Part shown: positions 11,032 to 24,200 of the stretch, in pieces
Position numbering within the stretch: position 1 is the first letter of the stretch
Layout: every line of letters begins with the position of its first letter
DNA from: Spisula solida
Lineage: Eukaryota > Mollusca > Bivalvia > Venerida > Mactridae
Direction: 5' to 3'
NCBI GenBank assembly: GCA_947247005.1
Contig: OX365948.1
Location: 5,022,001 to 5,086,000, forward strand
DNA: 64,000 nt
The notes under the pieces: generated by a model
Seen by the model: only the letters and a program-made list of their open reading frames with translations
Databases searched by the model: none
What the model was told of the DNA's origin: nothing
Translations under genes and position numbers: made by a program

Positions 11032-13174
11032 CGCAGGCGTGACATCATGTACTTCTGATTCCTGTTGGCTTGGTATCCCGATTGGTAAATCCGATGATTT
11101 GTGAATTTGTCCATTCGAAAATTTCCAGATGATTTGTAAGCACTAGTATTTCCTGTCGACTGATAAGCACTGGTATCATTTTTTAATTGTCCAAAGATTG
11201 CCCGTTTCATGTTTTTTACCAGATGTGCTGCACCACGTGGATTGAGATGTACCTCGTCTCTATATAGAGATCTGTTTACACCCCTTTCGGTCATGAAGCT
11301 TTGAGTATTGTCCAAAAATAGTATTTGTTGTTTTTGCAGAATGTAGCCAAAAGTTTGTTCAGATCAGTTATGGGCTTTGAAGAAAGTTTGTCATGTTTTT
11401 TTGGTAGGATCGAGGAAATAATTAATTGAACATTCTGGTTGATTGTCCGAATTGAGCTTACTAAGCCCTTGAATTGGTCAACGATTGTATCACATGTTTC
11501 AGCATCAGATATATTGTTGATGCCTGCATGCACTATTACAATATCGCTATTTAGCACATCCTGTTTTATTGATGATGTATCAATTTTCCCCACAATATCA
11601 GCAACTTTTGCCCCGGGATGTGACTTTATTTGTGCACACAAACTTTCCCCGGAGAACTTCACTGGATCAATCACTTTCGTGACCGAGTCACCAATAATCA
11701 AAATACTTGGTATCCTCGCTTGATTAGGTTTCGAGCCCCTGGAGTTTTGTGAGTGATTTGTTGGTGTGTTTATCTCCGCAGTTAAAGATGTTGTTCTATC
11801 AGTGGAGTTTCTTGATCGACTTGTCGGTGGGTTAGGTGCTGTTTTATTAGAAGCTGTCCTGGTTTGTTTTGCATCTGTTTGGTGAACATCACTTTATGAC
11901 TTGTCCTCTGCCAGTTTCTGTACAGGGGTCGGGGTTGATGACGAAACCTTTCTTTGAGTTTCTGACAAAGGTTGCGTGTCATCTTGAAAAGCGTCGCATC
12001 TTGTCAAGGAATGCACATTTTCTGTCCTTTTCTTTAGCACAGTGAGTATTCCATTGATTTCTGCTGTTTGTTCCTTGACCTCACTAACATCTGTCTGAAC
12101 TGAGTTCAGGCATTCTTTTTCAGTCTCTATAGATGAAAGTTTCTTTCTCAAAACTTTGTTTTCCTGTTTGAAGGACAGATTGTTCTGCTTCAGTGATATG
12201 ACTTCATCTTCAAGGAGAAGAATCTGAGCATATAACTCACTTTTATGAATGTCATCATTGCTGTTTTTCTCAGATCTCTGTCTGTTTAGCTGTTCGTTCA
12301 GTGTTTTGAGTTCATTATTCTCTTTTTGGAGTTTTGTGCACACCTGAGAGCACTGGGTATGGTTGTTTGCCTTATTTTCGATATCCATGCTGGAATTCAA
12401 CTGTGTTATAACAGTTTGGGTCTCACTCTCACATGTAATTGGCACAAATGATTCGCTTGTGTCAATACACTTTGGTGCTGTGTCACTTGTTGTTGATTGT
12501 ATTTCTGACACACTATCATTTGAGATTGAGTGTATCATTGGTTCGGAATTAAGAGTGAGGTATGAGTCTCTATTGACTGGTGATGAGTACTGTTTTTTCA
12601 CAGGTGTTGATGTTATCTGTAGCTTCTTTCTAAAAGATTTTAAACTGAAAAGTTTTTTTGATTTTTGTTTTGGCTTCGGTACTACATGCATTTGGAATGT
12701 GGCAATTTTCGGAGTGTCAGTTGTATTTGTGTCAGTTTTGTCACATGATTTTGGATACTCAGATGTAGTGTTGACTGAGTCCGTACTGCATCCAACATTT
12801 TGTGGAGGAATGTTCAATGGTAGACAAGACTCCATTGGTCCAGTGTTGAAATGTTGCACTAACAGTTTGAACTCTGTATCGAGCCAAACTCTGCATCCAG
12901 AACCTTGAATCAGTAGAGTTTTTGTATAAAATACAGTTATTACAACTTTTTGGTCATGTATGAATTTTGTAGTTGAAATCCCTTTACAATTCTTTGTTTC
13001 GGTAAAGTCATACTGATTTTTCAATAGGTCTAGGAAAGTATCATAATCTTTATCCTGGTAAAATACAATTGTAATATTATGGCTTGTTTGACTGTCCCGA
13101 ATTTTGCACATTCTTTCTCCATTGTTGTTATTATAATCTACAAAACTGTAGCACGAGTGATTTAATGTACGCAT
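10974..13174 (-). pseudogene. LINE ORF1: coiled-coil protein with SGNH/GDSL esterase domain (broken)
   Basis: This is the RNA-binding/gag-like partner of ORF2, about 733 codons when both breaks are counted through. From 13174: an N-terminal globular region of about 110 residues, a Ser/Thr/Lys-rich stretch, a coiled coil at residues about 270-370 (repeated leucine/glutamate heptads), then an SGNH hydrolase fold. Esterase block I is IIGDSVTK (catalytic Ser), block III HAGINN, and the catalytic Asp/His pair is in DEVHLNPRG. Breaks: TAA at 11894-11896 and a one-T loss near 11313, just before the Asp/His block. CR1 ORF1 esterases are known; what they do for the element is unsettled. Confidence 0.85.
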
Positions 13175-13400
13175 TCAAACGAGTACCTATATTTTATAAC
13201 ACAACAAAGCACAGCTCCTATTTATTATTTTGATTCTAACATCGCAAATGCTCTGCCATTTATAGCACAACAAGACAGGTTGACGTCAAACTACTTTCTT
13301 TCCTATGAACGTTACCGTCACCGTTACGTCATTTGTCATAGTATATGACGTCAAACGTGACGTCACCAATCAACTATATTTTATCGCGGTAATAAAATAT
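13175..13400 (-). promoter_or_regulatory. Possible LINE 5' leader with cluster of CRE-type palindromes
   Basis: Upstream of the ORF1 start are three perfect TGACGTCA palindromes (13281-13288, 13346-13353, 13358-13365) and a TTACGTCA (13324-13331) within 85 bases. TGACGTCA is the canonical CREB/ATF site. A LINE promoter lies inside its 5' leader, so these could drive element transcription. The boundary between leader and host DNA is not known, so they may be host sequence. Confidence 0.45.
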
Positions 13401-16400
13401 GGTAAACTCAATACACGCAAAGAAGGCAAATCTCACGTGCTATGTTAGAATTACAATTAATATATGTTAGTGTACGTATAGTATAGTAAACGCAACTTGG
13501 TTATCTGCAGCAGTTACATAAACAGCCTTAAACATTTGAAATTCACCTCCAATTCAAGTAGTGGGAATGCAATGATTAATAATTTGTGCGACTTCCTTAT
13601 AAATGTATGGAACTGAATTCTTGATTTGTATCTCTAACCTCAACAGTCTATTTACTGTAACCAAGTTATCATATTCTTGAAAAAAGAGCCGTGCTGTATC
13701 ATATTTGGGTTACAAAACTTTCAATTATTTGTGTGGTAACGCTCAGTCAAATGTCGCAAAAGTAAATAGTACTGATATGTCATTTTAATTATTTGATTGA
13801 CTTGGATTATAGCATCTATCTGATGCTTATTGACATTGTTATGTTCTCCGGTTGTCGTATCGGATAAGTGACACCAAGCGATATGCATCATTCATATACG
13901 GTCATCTATATTGGGTAGATATGTAAGTTATTTATACTGTATTTTATCATACTTTAATACTTTAATATTAGTATGATATTATATAATAAGATGGTTTTAT
14001 TTCAATCATATTACAGTTTTTTAACTTAATTGAAATATAACATGACCCACATAACATAAAATCGAAATAAATGAAGTAATTTATTTGCAATATCAAAATT
14101 CATATATTAAAATCAGAGTGAACTACAACAGAAAATTGCTCCAACATTACTGTGACACAAAGTCTCTAACAGCAAGTCTGTATTGCAACTTTTGGGTCAA
14201 GAAACGTACATTTATATACAAATTGTACATAAGGACATGTATGCTTCCTGAAGGCCACTTATATAAGTTAGACTCTGCCCTATACAGTTGTGAATCATCC
14301 AGTATAATAGGTAATTACACATATTCAAAAACAATCTATAACCACATACTTCAAACTGGTTACTGGAATTGGGAGCACTGCAAACATTACTCTTCACACC
14401 AACTTCAAGCTGCTTTTCCTTTCAAACGATCAGATTATTAGTCATGTAATTCTAGACACTTAACCACTGCGGTATACCGTACACCGGATATTGTAAGTAA
14501 GGTTAGTTATGTTATCCATGTTCGTGACCTTCAAGTGTTCACCAAGGTAAGTTTAGAGACACTGTTTTTGTCTTTCTCAGTGTGTGTATAATTATCTTAG
14601 TAAAACACTCATACCAAACGTATGTTAAGTGCTGTGGTCAATATGTGCGTGTGAGCAGCAGCCCAATACTGGTTGATTTGAGCACTTCTACGAATACCTG
14701 TTATCATATGGGGTTCTATAAAGTTATAAAATTATCCGAAGACGTTAAAACCTAGTTTGGATGATGCGAATAGTCAGTAGTTTGGCATATAACGTCTCTG
14801 AACTTACCCTTGTGTACACGAGAATGTCGCGAACATTGATTACATTAATCACCTTTACTAGCGATATCAGGTGTACGGTATATCGCAGTGTTAACGGCGC
14901 AAATGTTCCTTACATCTAACTGTCGTCGTTCAAGTATTGTAGTAAACAATATTCTTAAACCCGATTCCATGTTCATATTTAGTGCATATTTGATAGGCCA
15001 TACTGTTTATATTGTTCCTTGTTTTGTATTATCTTAACATGCTTTGTATGAATTATCAAGGGAAATGTCGTTTGGTGTAAGCTCATTACACGTTTATTAC
15101 ATTAGTTCTAGTTTTTAGCAAATAGTGAGAATGCCATCAAGGCACATTTAAAGTGTGTTTTGTCTGCTCAGATTCTATCTTCCATCAAACTTTGCATAAC
15201 GTGTCTATTGTGTTAGTATGACAAACGGCAATTAGCATTTGCAAGTCTTATCATATTTCCATTACAAACTAATTGCAACATTAAATGTTGGAAAGGGTCG
15301 TTTATATGGTGGAACAATAGAGTAACAAAGTGTATCAGGTTCAAGGAAATCGTAAACTAATATAATTAAAAAGCAATGAGATTTAGAGATAGGGCAGTTT
15401 AGTCAATCTCAGATATTACTTGGACGAGTTGCACTGTGTGTAATCCGTGGCGGCTGAACGAAACAATGTGTCGAAGCGCACAAGTATACAGGAACAGGAA
15501 AGGACCGAACGTTTCTTTCTGTATTAGGAGAATCGAGCGACATATCAATTAGAAATAAAAGATAAAATCCAGCAAGAATGGTCCTATGGTCAAAGTCAAC
15601 CTTCAACAGTGTGTACTATCCAGATATAAATTACTGACATGATACCCTTAAATATGTATGGTTATTTATAGTTATACTATTGATATTGTAAATAATTTTA
15701 ATGTATAAGCCTCTGAATATCTGAATATTCGATGTTAGCATTATTTGGAATTTATATTAAAATTCCTTTAACTATAATAACAGCGCTAATAGACATAGCT
15801 GATTTCATTGCTCTTTGTTTTCACTAGCTAAATTTGAATATTACTTTAACCTTTTGAACATAATACTTTAAGTCTTACTTTGCATCATCTTGAAATTCTA
15901 TCTTATGTGAATTCTTCCTTTCAGACACCTTTGATATTCGAGAATACCATTGATATTGGTCAAATCTCTAGGACATGGTACGTATGTACCATGATTTAGT
16001 TTATTATTAGTTTCACCGACTATTAATTCTTCTTCCCAGTCAGCTATACATAGAGAAGATCATGAATAGAATGGTATTAAGCGTAGCTAAGATAAATGGT
16101 CTGGAAATACTGTAAACTTTTATGAACGTTCATGTGGTCAGCGAAGTATTTAAGGACGTTCGATACAGTTGTTTATGCGCATCATTTCTGCGCATATACC
16201 TTAAACGGGGATAGAGACCGCGTTTTGCACTGGATCGTCATGACAAAAAATGGACAAAATGTTTGTCGGCGAACTCTCTAAGGTTGGTATAAATATGGGT
16301 CATTTGGGGTTAACAATAAAGTCACTGTGTAAATAATATGAAAACACTCTCCGTGAAATAGCGGTAACATTTGCATTCATTTTTTTGTGAAATTAGAAAT

Positions 16401-18839
16401 TATTACTTGTGTTACCTGTACCCATTTATATCGAGTGTTTGTATTGCCTTGGACTATACATATCTCTTTTTATTGACAAATAAGGAATACATTATTGATC
16501 TCTTGACTAAAATTGTGAAGATTATACAGGTGATTGATTCAGGGCCTATCTGTGCCCCCTTGCTATATGGAATGCGATGTCACTGCAAAATTGGGGGAAA
16601 GGGGGATAATTCAGTCATAATAGTACAAAGCGTAGCGTGATAACATATGTTTTATTTTATAGATAAAGTACATTTTAATCAACATCCTTAGCCAACAATA
16701 AATCATGACAATACTTGAAATTGTGGGGAAAACTAATTTGGCATTTTTGCGCCATTTTACCGCCATTTTACCGCAAGTTTCATTGCAAAGAGACACAATT
16801 ACGACGTAACTGCACAAAAAAATTTTTTGTAACACGTCAATTTATTCTAAGTTTATATATAATTCATGTATGTAATATGCAAGTGTAAGTACACTTTTGG
16901 TATTAGAATATTTTTCGCGCATATAATGCGTCTCTTTAACGCAATTTCACTATGGTTTGTATGATATAGGGGGACAATAATGACTTCACAGCGCTAAAAG
17001 TAGTACCGTGACCTAACTTTTTTATTTACGGTTTGGATTGCGTACACTTTATCAACACAATGAGCAATAGAAATTATATTGGTCATAGAGGTTGGTTTTG
17101 AGCTACGGCTAAGTTTTTGTATTTTTTTGTCTTTTTAGCAGTCATTTATCGGAAATTTTTACAATTCTTCCTGTACATTGTCTTATCAATACCAACAGTG
17201 TATAGGAATGTTTAAATAATATGTTGTGTACATTCAAACACATGTAAATGAACAACACAGAATATCGATTTTAATGCAAAAATGAATACATTGCGAAATA
17301 TCAGGATTTTTAGTTTTTGTCTAGAAAAGTGACGTTACAAAATGTACCGCGACATACCTTTTATATTTCACATATTGTTTCAGTATATATTAAACTACAA
17401 TTGTGCCTATTTGTTGTTATCATCTTAAAAATGTTACCCTATCAAACGTACTTAAATGCATTAACATGTGTGCATAGTTTGAATGTGACTTTCTTATTGA
17501 ATGTTTGATTCGTTTTGAAATTGATACAGAATGTGAATTTGTAAAACCTGCGCCCATTTAACGCTTTATGTCAGTGGTTAATACTTACTAACCTTTTGAA
17601 ATATTACCCAAAAACTAAGTTCTATCCAGATGGCAGCCCTGTGATTGCCGGAACATTTGTGAGCGTACAGAAATCCCACGAGAATGCGTATACATACGGT
17701 ACAGAGTAGAACTTACAAATCCTATATTTGATGTTGAATGTCCATATTCGACATTGTATATACATAATTGACGATCATTTATACTCGTATGTATATACAT
17801 TTGTACTTCGTTACTAGTTAATTAGCTTTAAAAAGGGAACTTAAGCAGGAGGAAGTACATGTATATCTGGTACAGAAGAAAATTGTGATTATTTTTTAAA
17901 GGTCCCTATAGCACGATTGTTGTAAAACAAGCATACATGTATCCTATTATATCTATATTTGTATAAAATATCATATACGCAGGTACTATTTTCTGATAAA
18001 ACTTTTTTCGCCGTTAGTTTGCAATCGTTCAACAGTTTTAGATATTCTAAGATATTACGTGTGTGTTAGCTAATGTTCCAAACGCACTACGTTGAAGTGC
18101 TGATATTCTGCCACATGCACCATTGTCTATAACTCTTAATTAGCGCTACGCTTACAAGTTTGTATAACAATAATCAACAATTCTGGAATTTAATTAATTA
18201 TTAGAATTATAGATCAAACATTAGTTTGTAACTGAATGTATGTAGGGATAATATGCTCGTATTGGTACAGGTGAAAGCGTTCGATTCACCGTATGGAATT
18301 AAAGATGATTGCTTGACAGTATTGAAAATACTTTTGTTATATCGTCAGTGTGACGTTCAAATGTTTCATTTGATTACTCGATTTCAGGAACGCTTGATGA
18401 TGTTTTTTTTGTTTTTAATTTTATTAACCACGACAATCTGTGTGTTCTAAGTTTGCAAATATAGAAGGATAGGCCACATTCACTCAAACATATGTCCACA
18501 CTTAATTATGCTTAATTTTCGCAATGCTTCGGTAACCTTAAAGACGCTCGATTTCAGTAATTGACCGATTGCCCTTTACGTTACGACTGATGTGCTCGTG
18601 TAACTGTGAAGGATATTCAATTATCTATCCTACTAGAATTAGGGTAAAACCTTTACATTTTCTGACAGCAGTAACTGTTGTTAACTGTGATGGCAATGCC
18701 TTTACATATTTCGGTTCGTTTATTCAACACGACTAAAACCTTATTATTATATTAAAATGGGTATGTCGGCCCGATAAATTAACATAAGTTGACTTGAAGA
18801 TATTGACATGCAATTTATTGTTCTCTTGCGAATACATTA
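13401..18839. other. Anonymous AT-rich stretch, no gene recognised
   Basis: Several frames of 60-120 codons (for example 14085-14441 plus) show no domain, repeat or splice-flanked structure that I recognise. A short copy of repeat A lies at 13675-13795. Isolated A/T runs and AATAAA motifs occur but no linked gene signals. Confidence 0.4.
13675..13795. repeat. Dispersed repeat A, short third copy
   Basis: CGCTCAGTCAAATGTCGCAA and the following GTACTGATATGTCA match the core of repeat A at 2230-2265 and 61807-61850 in the same orientation. The similarity to either side is weak. Confidence 0.5.
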
Positions 18840-19015
18840 GGAATAATTGACGTTTTACATCAAGATAACGAAATATCTCGAAACGAACTTATACGAGATA
18901 GTTGGCCATATTTCATATAGACAAAGAAGGGACACAATTGGGACTTCAAAAAACGTCGATATAACGAAATATTCGATATAAGCTAGTTCGAAATAACGGG
19001 AATTGACTGTACTGT
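18840..19015. mobile_element. Possible pogo/Tigger-like transposon end
   Basis: AT-rich sequence with repeated GATATAACGAAATATTCGA-type motifs ends in TTCGAAATAACGGGAATTGA and CTGTACTGTA at about 18987-19015. Ends of the form CAGT..AATTCCCGTTAT..TCGAA are common in pogo/Tigger-type elements. No partner end or transposase is visible, so this is at most a fragment. Confidence 0.3.
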
Positions 19016-19566
19016 ATATGTAATGATAAGATTTTGGACTTGTGCTCTAGCTAAAACACTGAAAAATTACAACACGGACCTAAGATTTCAATTTGTGTTT
19101 ATGGTCTCAATTTAAAGATGAAGTCCTCTATTATTATATCACTTTAAGCACTTGAAATCATGAATGATGGTCTAGTAGGTCAAACATTGTACTTGCATCT
19201 TCTTTTCACACTTCTCTTGAATCTCCACAGCCCAATACTATGATGTGTGTTCTGACGTTACCCGACACCTGTCTGATGAAGCCTTGCCTTGCGGATCACA
19301 TTTTTAATATTTTCATAATTTCTTTATGCATGTATATGCTGAATGATGTGTTTGTTAGATTAAGCAAATTGAACAAATAAATAGCATTACCTTCATTTGT
19401 TGAGTAACATCTTATATAGTATCAGCACTTCAGTATTAGACGTAGACATACAAATCAAATATGTTGTCTTTGTAGTAAATTATAGTTATATAGTAATCAT
19501 TCATAATTTATATCCTTTATGGTTTATGTTGTACGATATTCGAAGTCCACTGCGTGTTATTGTTTG
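19016..19566. other. No recognised gene
   Basis: Anonymous AT-rich DNA up to the inverted repeat pair. Nothing recognised. Confidence 0.4.
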
Positions 19567-19576
19567 CGGGGTTTGG

Positions 19577-20520
19577 GCGGATCTGCGCTTGTTTAGTTGG
19601 GCATTGTGCTTTGTGTGTTTTTAATGTTTTCTGTGCTCGGCTGGTTAAGTTTAGTGCTGCCTTCCCTGTCTGACTTAATATACTCGTTTTTGCTTGAAAT
19701 AACTTTATTTGTGGATATGGAAACGTTCTATGTCTGACCCTGTGTAGACGGCTAGGCGCTGCCGCCTTTTTTGTGTGGTTTCGTGTTGTTTGTGCGCTTT
19801 TACCAATACGCCATAGTGTAGTATGATGTATACATAATCCACTTATTCGATACACTTATTCATGTTCGCTCACTTCATAATGTTGATTATTGATGCTATA
19901 TAGTCAAGGAAATATATTGCATGAAAGTCCCTGGTTTAGTTATTAAATTTGGAGCGCAATATATATATATATACTAGTATATAATTATATATATATATTT
20001 CTCTCAGTGAAAATATATCATTTACTAATGTATATTTACTGTTCAACGCATAGTTAAGTGTTATTCTAGACCTTGAAATTTGAAATAACTACTACGGTAT
20101 TAATAAGAAGTATTGTCGCTTTTATAACTTATTCTGTCCAGTTATCTAATTTTAATGATTTAGTATAGCGTTTTCTGTTCATGCTGTTCTTTGGAGATTG
20201 ATAAATGTGACAATTTCTTAGCAATAAAGTCCCTCGTTTGTCTTAATATCAGTTGAAGAATTCGGCGACAAAACCTCAGCTTAAAAGATATATCACACAT
20301 CCAGCAATTTTCTCTAAACAAGAAAAAGCAACCATAAATTCGCAGGAAATATACATACTAGATATGCGATGGCTATTTGTCAAACCGGGTATCCGTGTTT
20401 GGATCCAAAAAGATTATATTAAGTCAGACAGGGAAGGCAGCACTCAACTTAACCAGCCGAGCACAGAAAACATTAAAAACACACAAAGCACAATGCCCAA
20501 CTAAACAAGCGCACATCCGT
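19577..20520. repeat. Long inverted repeat pair (about 105-bp arms)
   Basis: The arms at 19577-19683 and 20416-20520 are near-identical inverse copies (GCGCTTGTTTAGTTGGGCAT in one, its complement in the other, through GTCTGACTTAATAT). They enclose about 730 bp with no gene. Either this is one element with long terminal inverted repeats or two inverted copies of a dispersed repeat. Single copies of the core GTCAGACAGGGAAGGCAGCA occur at 38806-38830, with weaker ones at about 23715 and 26225, which favours the second view. Confidence 0.8.
19963..20001. repeat. AT-dinucleotide microsatellite
   Basis: Runs of (AT)n interrupted by ACTAGTATATAATT, inside the space between the inverted arms. Self-complementary and likely to form a cruciform. 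Confidence 0.8.
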
Positions 20521-20564
20521 CCAAGTCCAAGCTGTCGAAAAGTACAATAGATTATAACTAGCTG

Positions 20565-21020
20565 AATGACCCAGTAGAAAAGATACTGCAACCAAAAGGC
20601 GGAATGCCTACGCTGAATGACCTAGTTACAACAGTAAAACTGCTGAACTACATAGTTATAGCAGCCTTTAGTCTCACAAGTTAAATAACAGTATTAAAAC
20701 GTTGAAAGGCCCGTATAGTCGGGTGACCTACTAACTAGCTGAATAACACAGTTTCCACAACAAACAGACTATATTGCCCCGCTTTAGCTTTAAGAAATCT
20801 TAAAACGAAGAAGTGCCCAACACACTACCGACCAAGAAAATTAAACGCCCCTTGTCTCATAGTTAAACAACTGAATAGAAAAGATTCAGCAAACAAAAGG
20901 CAGAAAGCCCACGCTGAATGACCTAGTTACAACAGTAAAACTGCTGAACTACATAGTTTAGCAGCCTTTAGTCTCAAAAGTTCAGTAACAGTATTAAAAC
21001 GTTGAAAGGCCCGATTTCAG
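20565..21020. repeat. Tandem direct repeat, period about 301 bp
   Basis: CGCTGAATGACCTAGTTACA starts at 20611 and again at 20912. The matching block covers about 150 bases in each copy (through GTATTAAAACGTTGAAAGGC) and the intervening part differs. It also contains shorter echoes (GCTGAATGACC, CTGCTGAACTACATAGTT). No coding content. Confidence 0.8.
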
Positions 21021-21140
21021 CAACAAAAAATCTGAAAACCTTAAAACGAGTGACCCAGTTTCAATAAGTAAAATGACGTAATTGAACAAATCGAGATATG
21101 ACGTAATGAACAAGTCATTAAGAATTGCAAGCAATACAGA

Positions 21141-21270
21141 AGTCCCCTACCGGTTTAAAGCTATTTTCAATGTGTCTGTTGCCATATCAACCACAATTTC
21201 CGTCAGAACCAAAACTGACGGACAGATGGCAAACCAATAGTCCCCTCCAGTCAAAAACCGGTAGGGGACT
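21141..21270. repeat. Nested hairpin / inverted repeat
   Basis: Outer arms AGTCCCCTACCGGTTT (21141-21156) and AAACCGGTAGGGGACT (21255-21270) are perfect inverse copies. Inside are a second pair, TTGCCAT with ATGGCAA, and an inner pair, CCGTCAG with CTGACGG. The three stems are in register, so the transcript or single strand would fold into one long structured hairpin of about 130 nt. Confidence 0.8.
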
Positions 21271-24200
21271 TAAAACTACATTAAATGACCTCAGGGGACA
21301 GAACACTACGTCCATAACTCCACAGCTGTACACAGACTCATGAACGAACCAGGCAGGATGCGAATCGCGGGGACGAAATAGTTAGAGGACAATCGGCAAA
21401 TACGAATAAATAACTCCTAGCTCCTTTTGGCCCCGGTCAAAAAATTAAATACTGAGAAATGATGGCATATTATCGATTATTTAAACATGAAAAACTCGAT
21501 TGTAAACGGAATTGGCGTTTAAATCCAGATACAAACCCATATTATAATAATTAAACAAAATACAAACTACCGGAAGTAGCACCGACCCCAACAGAAACCG
21601 CGGGACACGCGAGAACAAAAAGGCACAGAAAATATACAACTTCACTCGAAAAGGCGCGGAACATGCCCAACATAAAAAACTAGCAAATTACCAAATTGTC
21701 TTGTTACAGACATGAATAAGTTTAAATAATTTAACAAGAGCTAACACTGGAGGTGAAGAACACCTCACATAACTCACTTAATACAGATTGTAATAGATTT
21801 ATAGTTTTTGTTTACATCTGATTATTGATTACAAAGAAACGGTACATGTAAAATATCAGTACAGTTGAAAAGGCGAGGCACGATAGTATTGATCCAATCA
21901 ATAAAGCACAACGATTTATCGTTCAGTACCTTTGATAGAGGAGTCTAGAGTACTGGCATTCATTTTGTGTATTGCATATTCAATTATCCGCCAGTTCCAT
22001 ATATATCAACCATTTGGACATTTTAAAACCCAGATTACCACCAGTTTTCAATTTTCATTCAATTTAATCCACGTAGATTTTTCCGCTGGCGTACAAAAAA
22101 CATGCTTTCATCTCAATGCAGAAATGTGACAATGAGAAGGAATGAGAAATACCAGCTGTTCTTCAATGAATACAAAATATCCCCGCCTCTATACTGATCT
22201 AATAGATGTATGCAAGCTAAAAGATTACTTAACATAGCGCCCAACGTAACCATTACCATAACAATGAGCTACCTTATAAATAAAAGCATAATGTTAACGG
22301 TCACTTTATTGTCGATTTTTACTGTTAAGCCTCGATAAAATGACCACCACAAAACGATACATGCATCTATGTGCTGGAGTATTACTTACTAGATTTATCT
22401 GTAGATTAAGTCTTTCCTCGGGAATTCTTCGTTCTGGAGAGCCTTAGTTAACATATTACAACTTCTTACAATGGTGTAGTATCGCATGTGAGGCTCACTT
22501 TATGTCTAAATACCAATTAGTGTCGACACAGGCATGTTTCTCCTCAAATATCTTAAAGACAATCCTTAGTGATAGTAACGTGATGTCTGGAGTTCACGAT
22601 GTCCTTTGATAGTTTGTTTTACATCAAAACATAAATCTACCAGAAAAGGAATTTTGAAAGGTTATAAACAGCTTGTGGTGTGATTATTGTATGGATGCGG
22701 ACAATTAACCGGTATCATGCAGAAATGTATTAATATGGTATGCGAAAAGAGTGTCTGCCATTCAATTTGATGTATTATTTTACATAACAACTAGTAGCTT
22801 CAACGAATAGTAAATGCTCAGAACACAAATATCTAACAACAAGCTATATGCAATTAACAACATACCGTACATAAGTATTGTTTTGTTTTGTTCTTAATGC
22901 ATGTTTCACCTACTTTTCAGTCGGTCAGATGATCTAACCTAATTCTTCTTACTCCACAGCATTGCTAACAACACACGAATACACTGCATCACTACGATAG
23001 TGCTAGGACGTTTTCTGTGTTTGTTGTATGTGCCAGGTACTTTAATGTACGTAATGAACGTCTCAGATACTTATCTAAGATCATTAAGATGCAACGTAGT
23101 TTAAATGGATATACATGTAATTCAAACAGCTGCGCATTTGAATCGTCATACACAAACATAATGTTAAAACTTAAATTGACCCTGTTTATCCATGACAAGT
23201 ATGCACGTATAAATCATCCCGCATTTATGACGGTTTGAAAACTTCACTAGAAACAGAGGATTGAAACGAAATGTTCTCCGTCTGGCTTACTTATTACATG
23301 CTGCCATTGCGCTCTGCTCGAACAGCATTATAATTGTTTGAGTCATTATTGACATGTCTTCAGGGAATGAACTACTCGAGTCTATAATGGGACGTTATCA
23401 TCTGAAGCTTTCATCAACTACATAACCTCGTACTCTGCCGTAGAATAAATCATTCGACATTAACGAGAATACAGTAACAAAGAAAGTACTGTACTACAGG
23501 TGCATGTTCGTCCGAAAAAACATCACTTCATAAAACAACCATTAAAAATCACATCCAAAAATAGGGCTTCGTAGCTGTTCAGTTTTATTTTTTCTTGTTC
23601 ATTTTTGTGTTCGCTATTGTGGTTTGTACTTGTAGTACAAGCATGCGATTTTATTATTTTCAGTGTACGTATTCCATTTGATACCATTCAAGCCATGTTG
23701 TTTCTATTGTGAGCTTCCTTCCCTGTCCGATTCAATATTATATTTTAACTAAACCTATTCAGACTATTCCAAAGTGGTTGTTCTCATCCTTAGTGACAAA
23801 ACTCGCATCTACAAAGCTTTGAAACGCCGATAAGGTTTTTGAGAACAAATATGTTACGAAAATCTGATGTACATGCATACAGTGTATAGATGGTATATGT
23901 TGAATGGTCAATGTAATGTCACTCAGGTTTTATTTTCGTTCCTCATACAATTTGCTTGAATGTGTGTTACTGCACATAAATAAATACCACCTAACGATTG
24001 CACTATTTCCAACAGCCAGCGGTCGTGTCCATCTCTCTGTTGTTACCCGATACATGTTTTCAGACGTAAAGCAGTTTCGAATTCAGAATAATTTCTATCT
24101 TCAGAGAGTGTGTGATGAAAATCTACCACACACAAAAAATCCATTTTCTAATCACTTCAGTATTCAGGCAAAAGTTCACAACATAATTCAGTAGAGGTTT

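Larger units (their letters stand above)
7765..13400 (-). mobile_element. Near full-length CR1-type LINE retrotransposon
   Basis: The minus strand carries the whole architecture of a CR1-clade element: possible 5' leader (about 13400-13175), ORF1 with coiled coil and SGNH esterase, ORF2 with APE endonuclease and reverse transcriptase, and a 3' UTR ending in AATAAAG and a (TTA)n tail at 7765-7787. An ORF1 with a GDSL/SGNH esterase and a microsatellite-like 3' end are known CR1 traits. There are two nonsense codons and two frameshifts in ORF2, and one of each in ORF1, so it is inactive but fairly young. The 5' boundary is not defined; 13400 is approximate. Confidence 0.88.

Noticed and set aside
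12363..12908. 181-codon plus-strand frame
   Set aside because: It is the antisense shadow of LINE ORF1, mirroring its Ser/Thr-rich and coiled-coil region.
14085..14441. 118-codon frame as a host gene
   Set aside because: No domain, no repeat, no splice flanks, and composition like the surrounding non-coding DNA.
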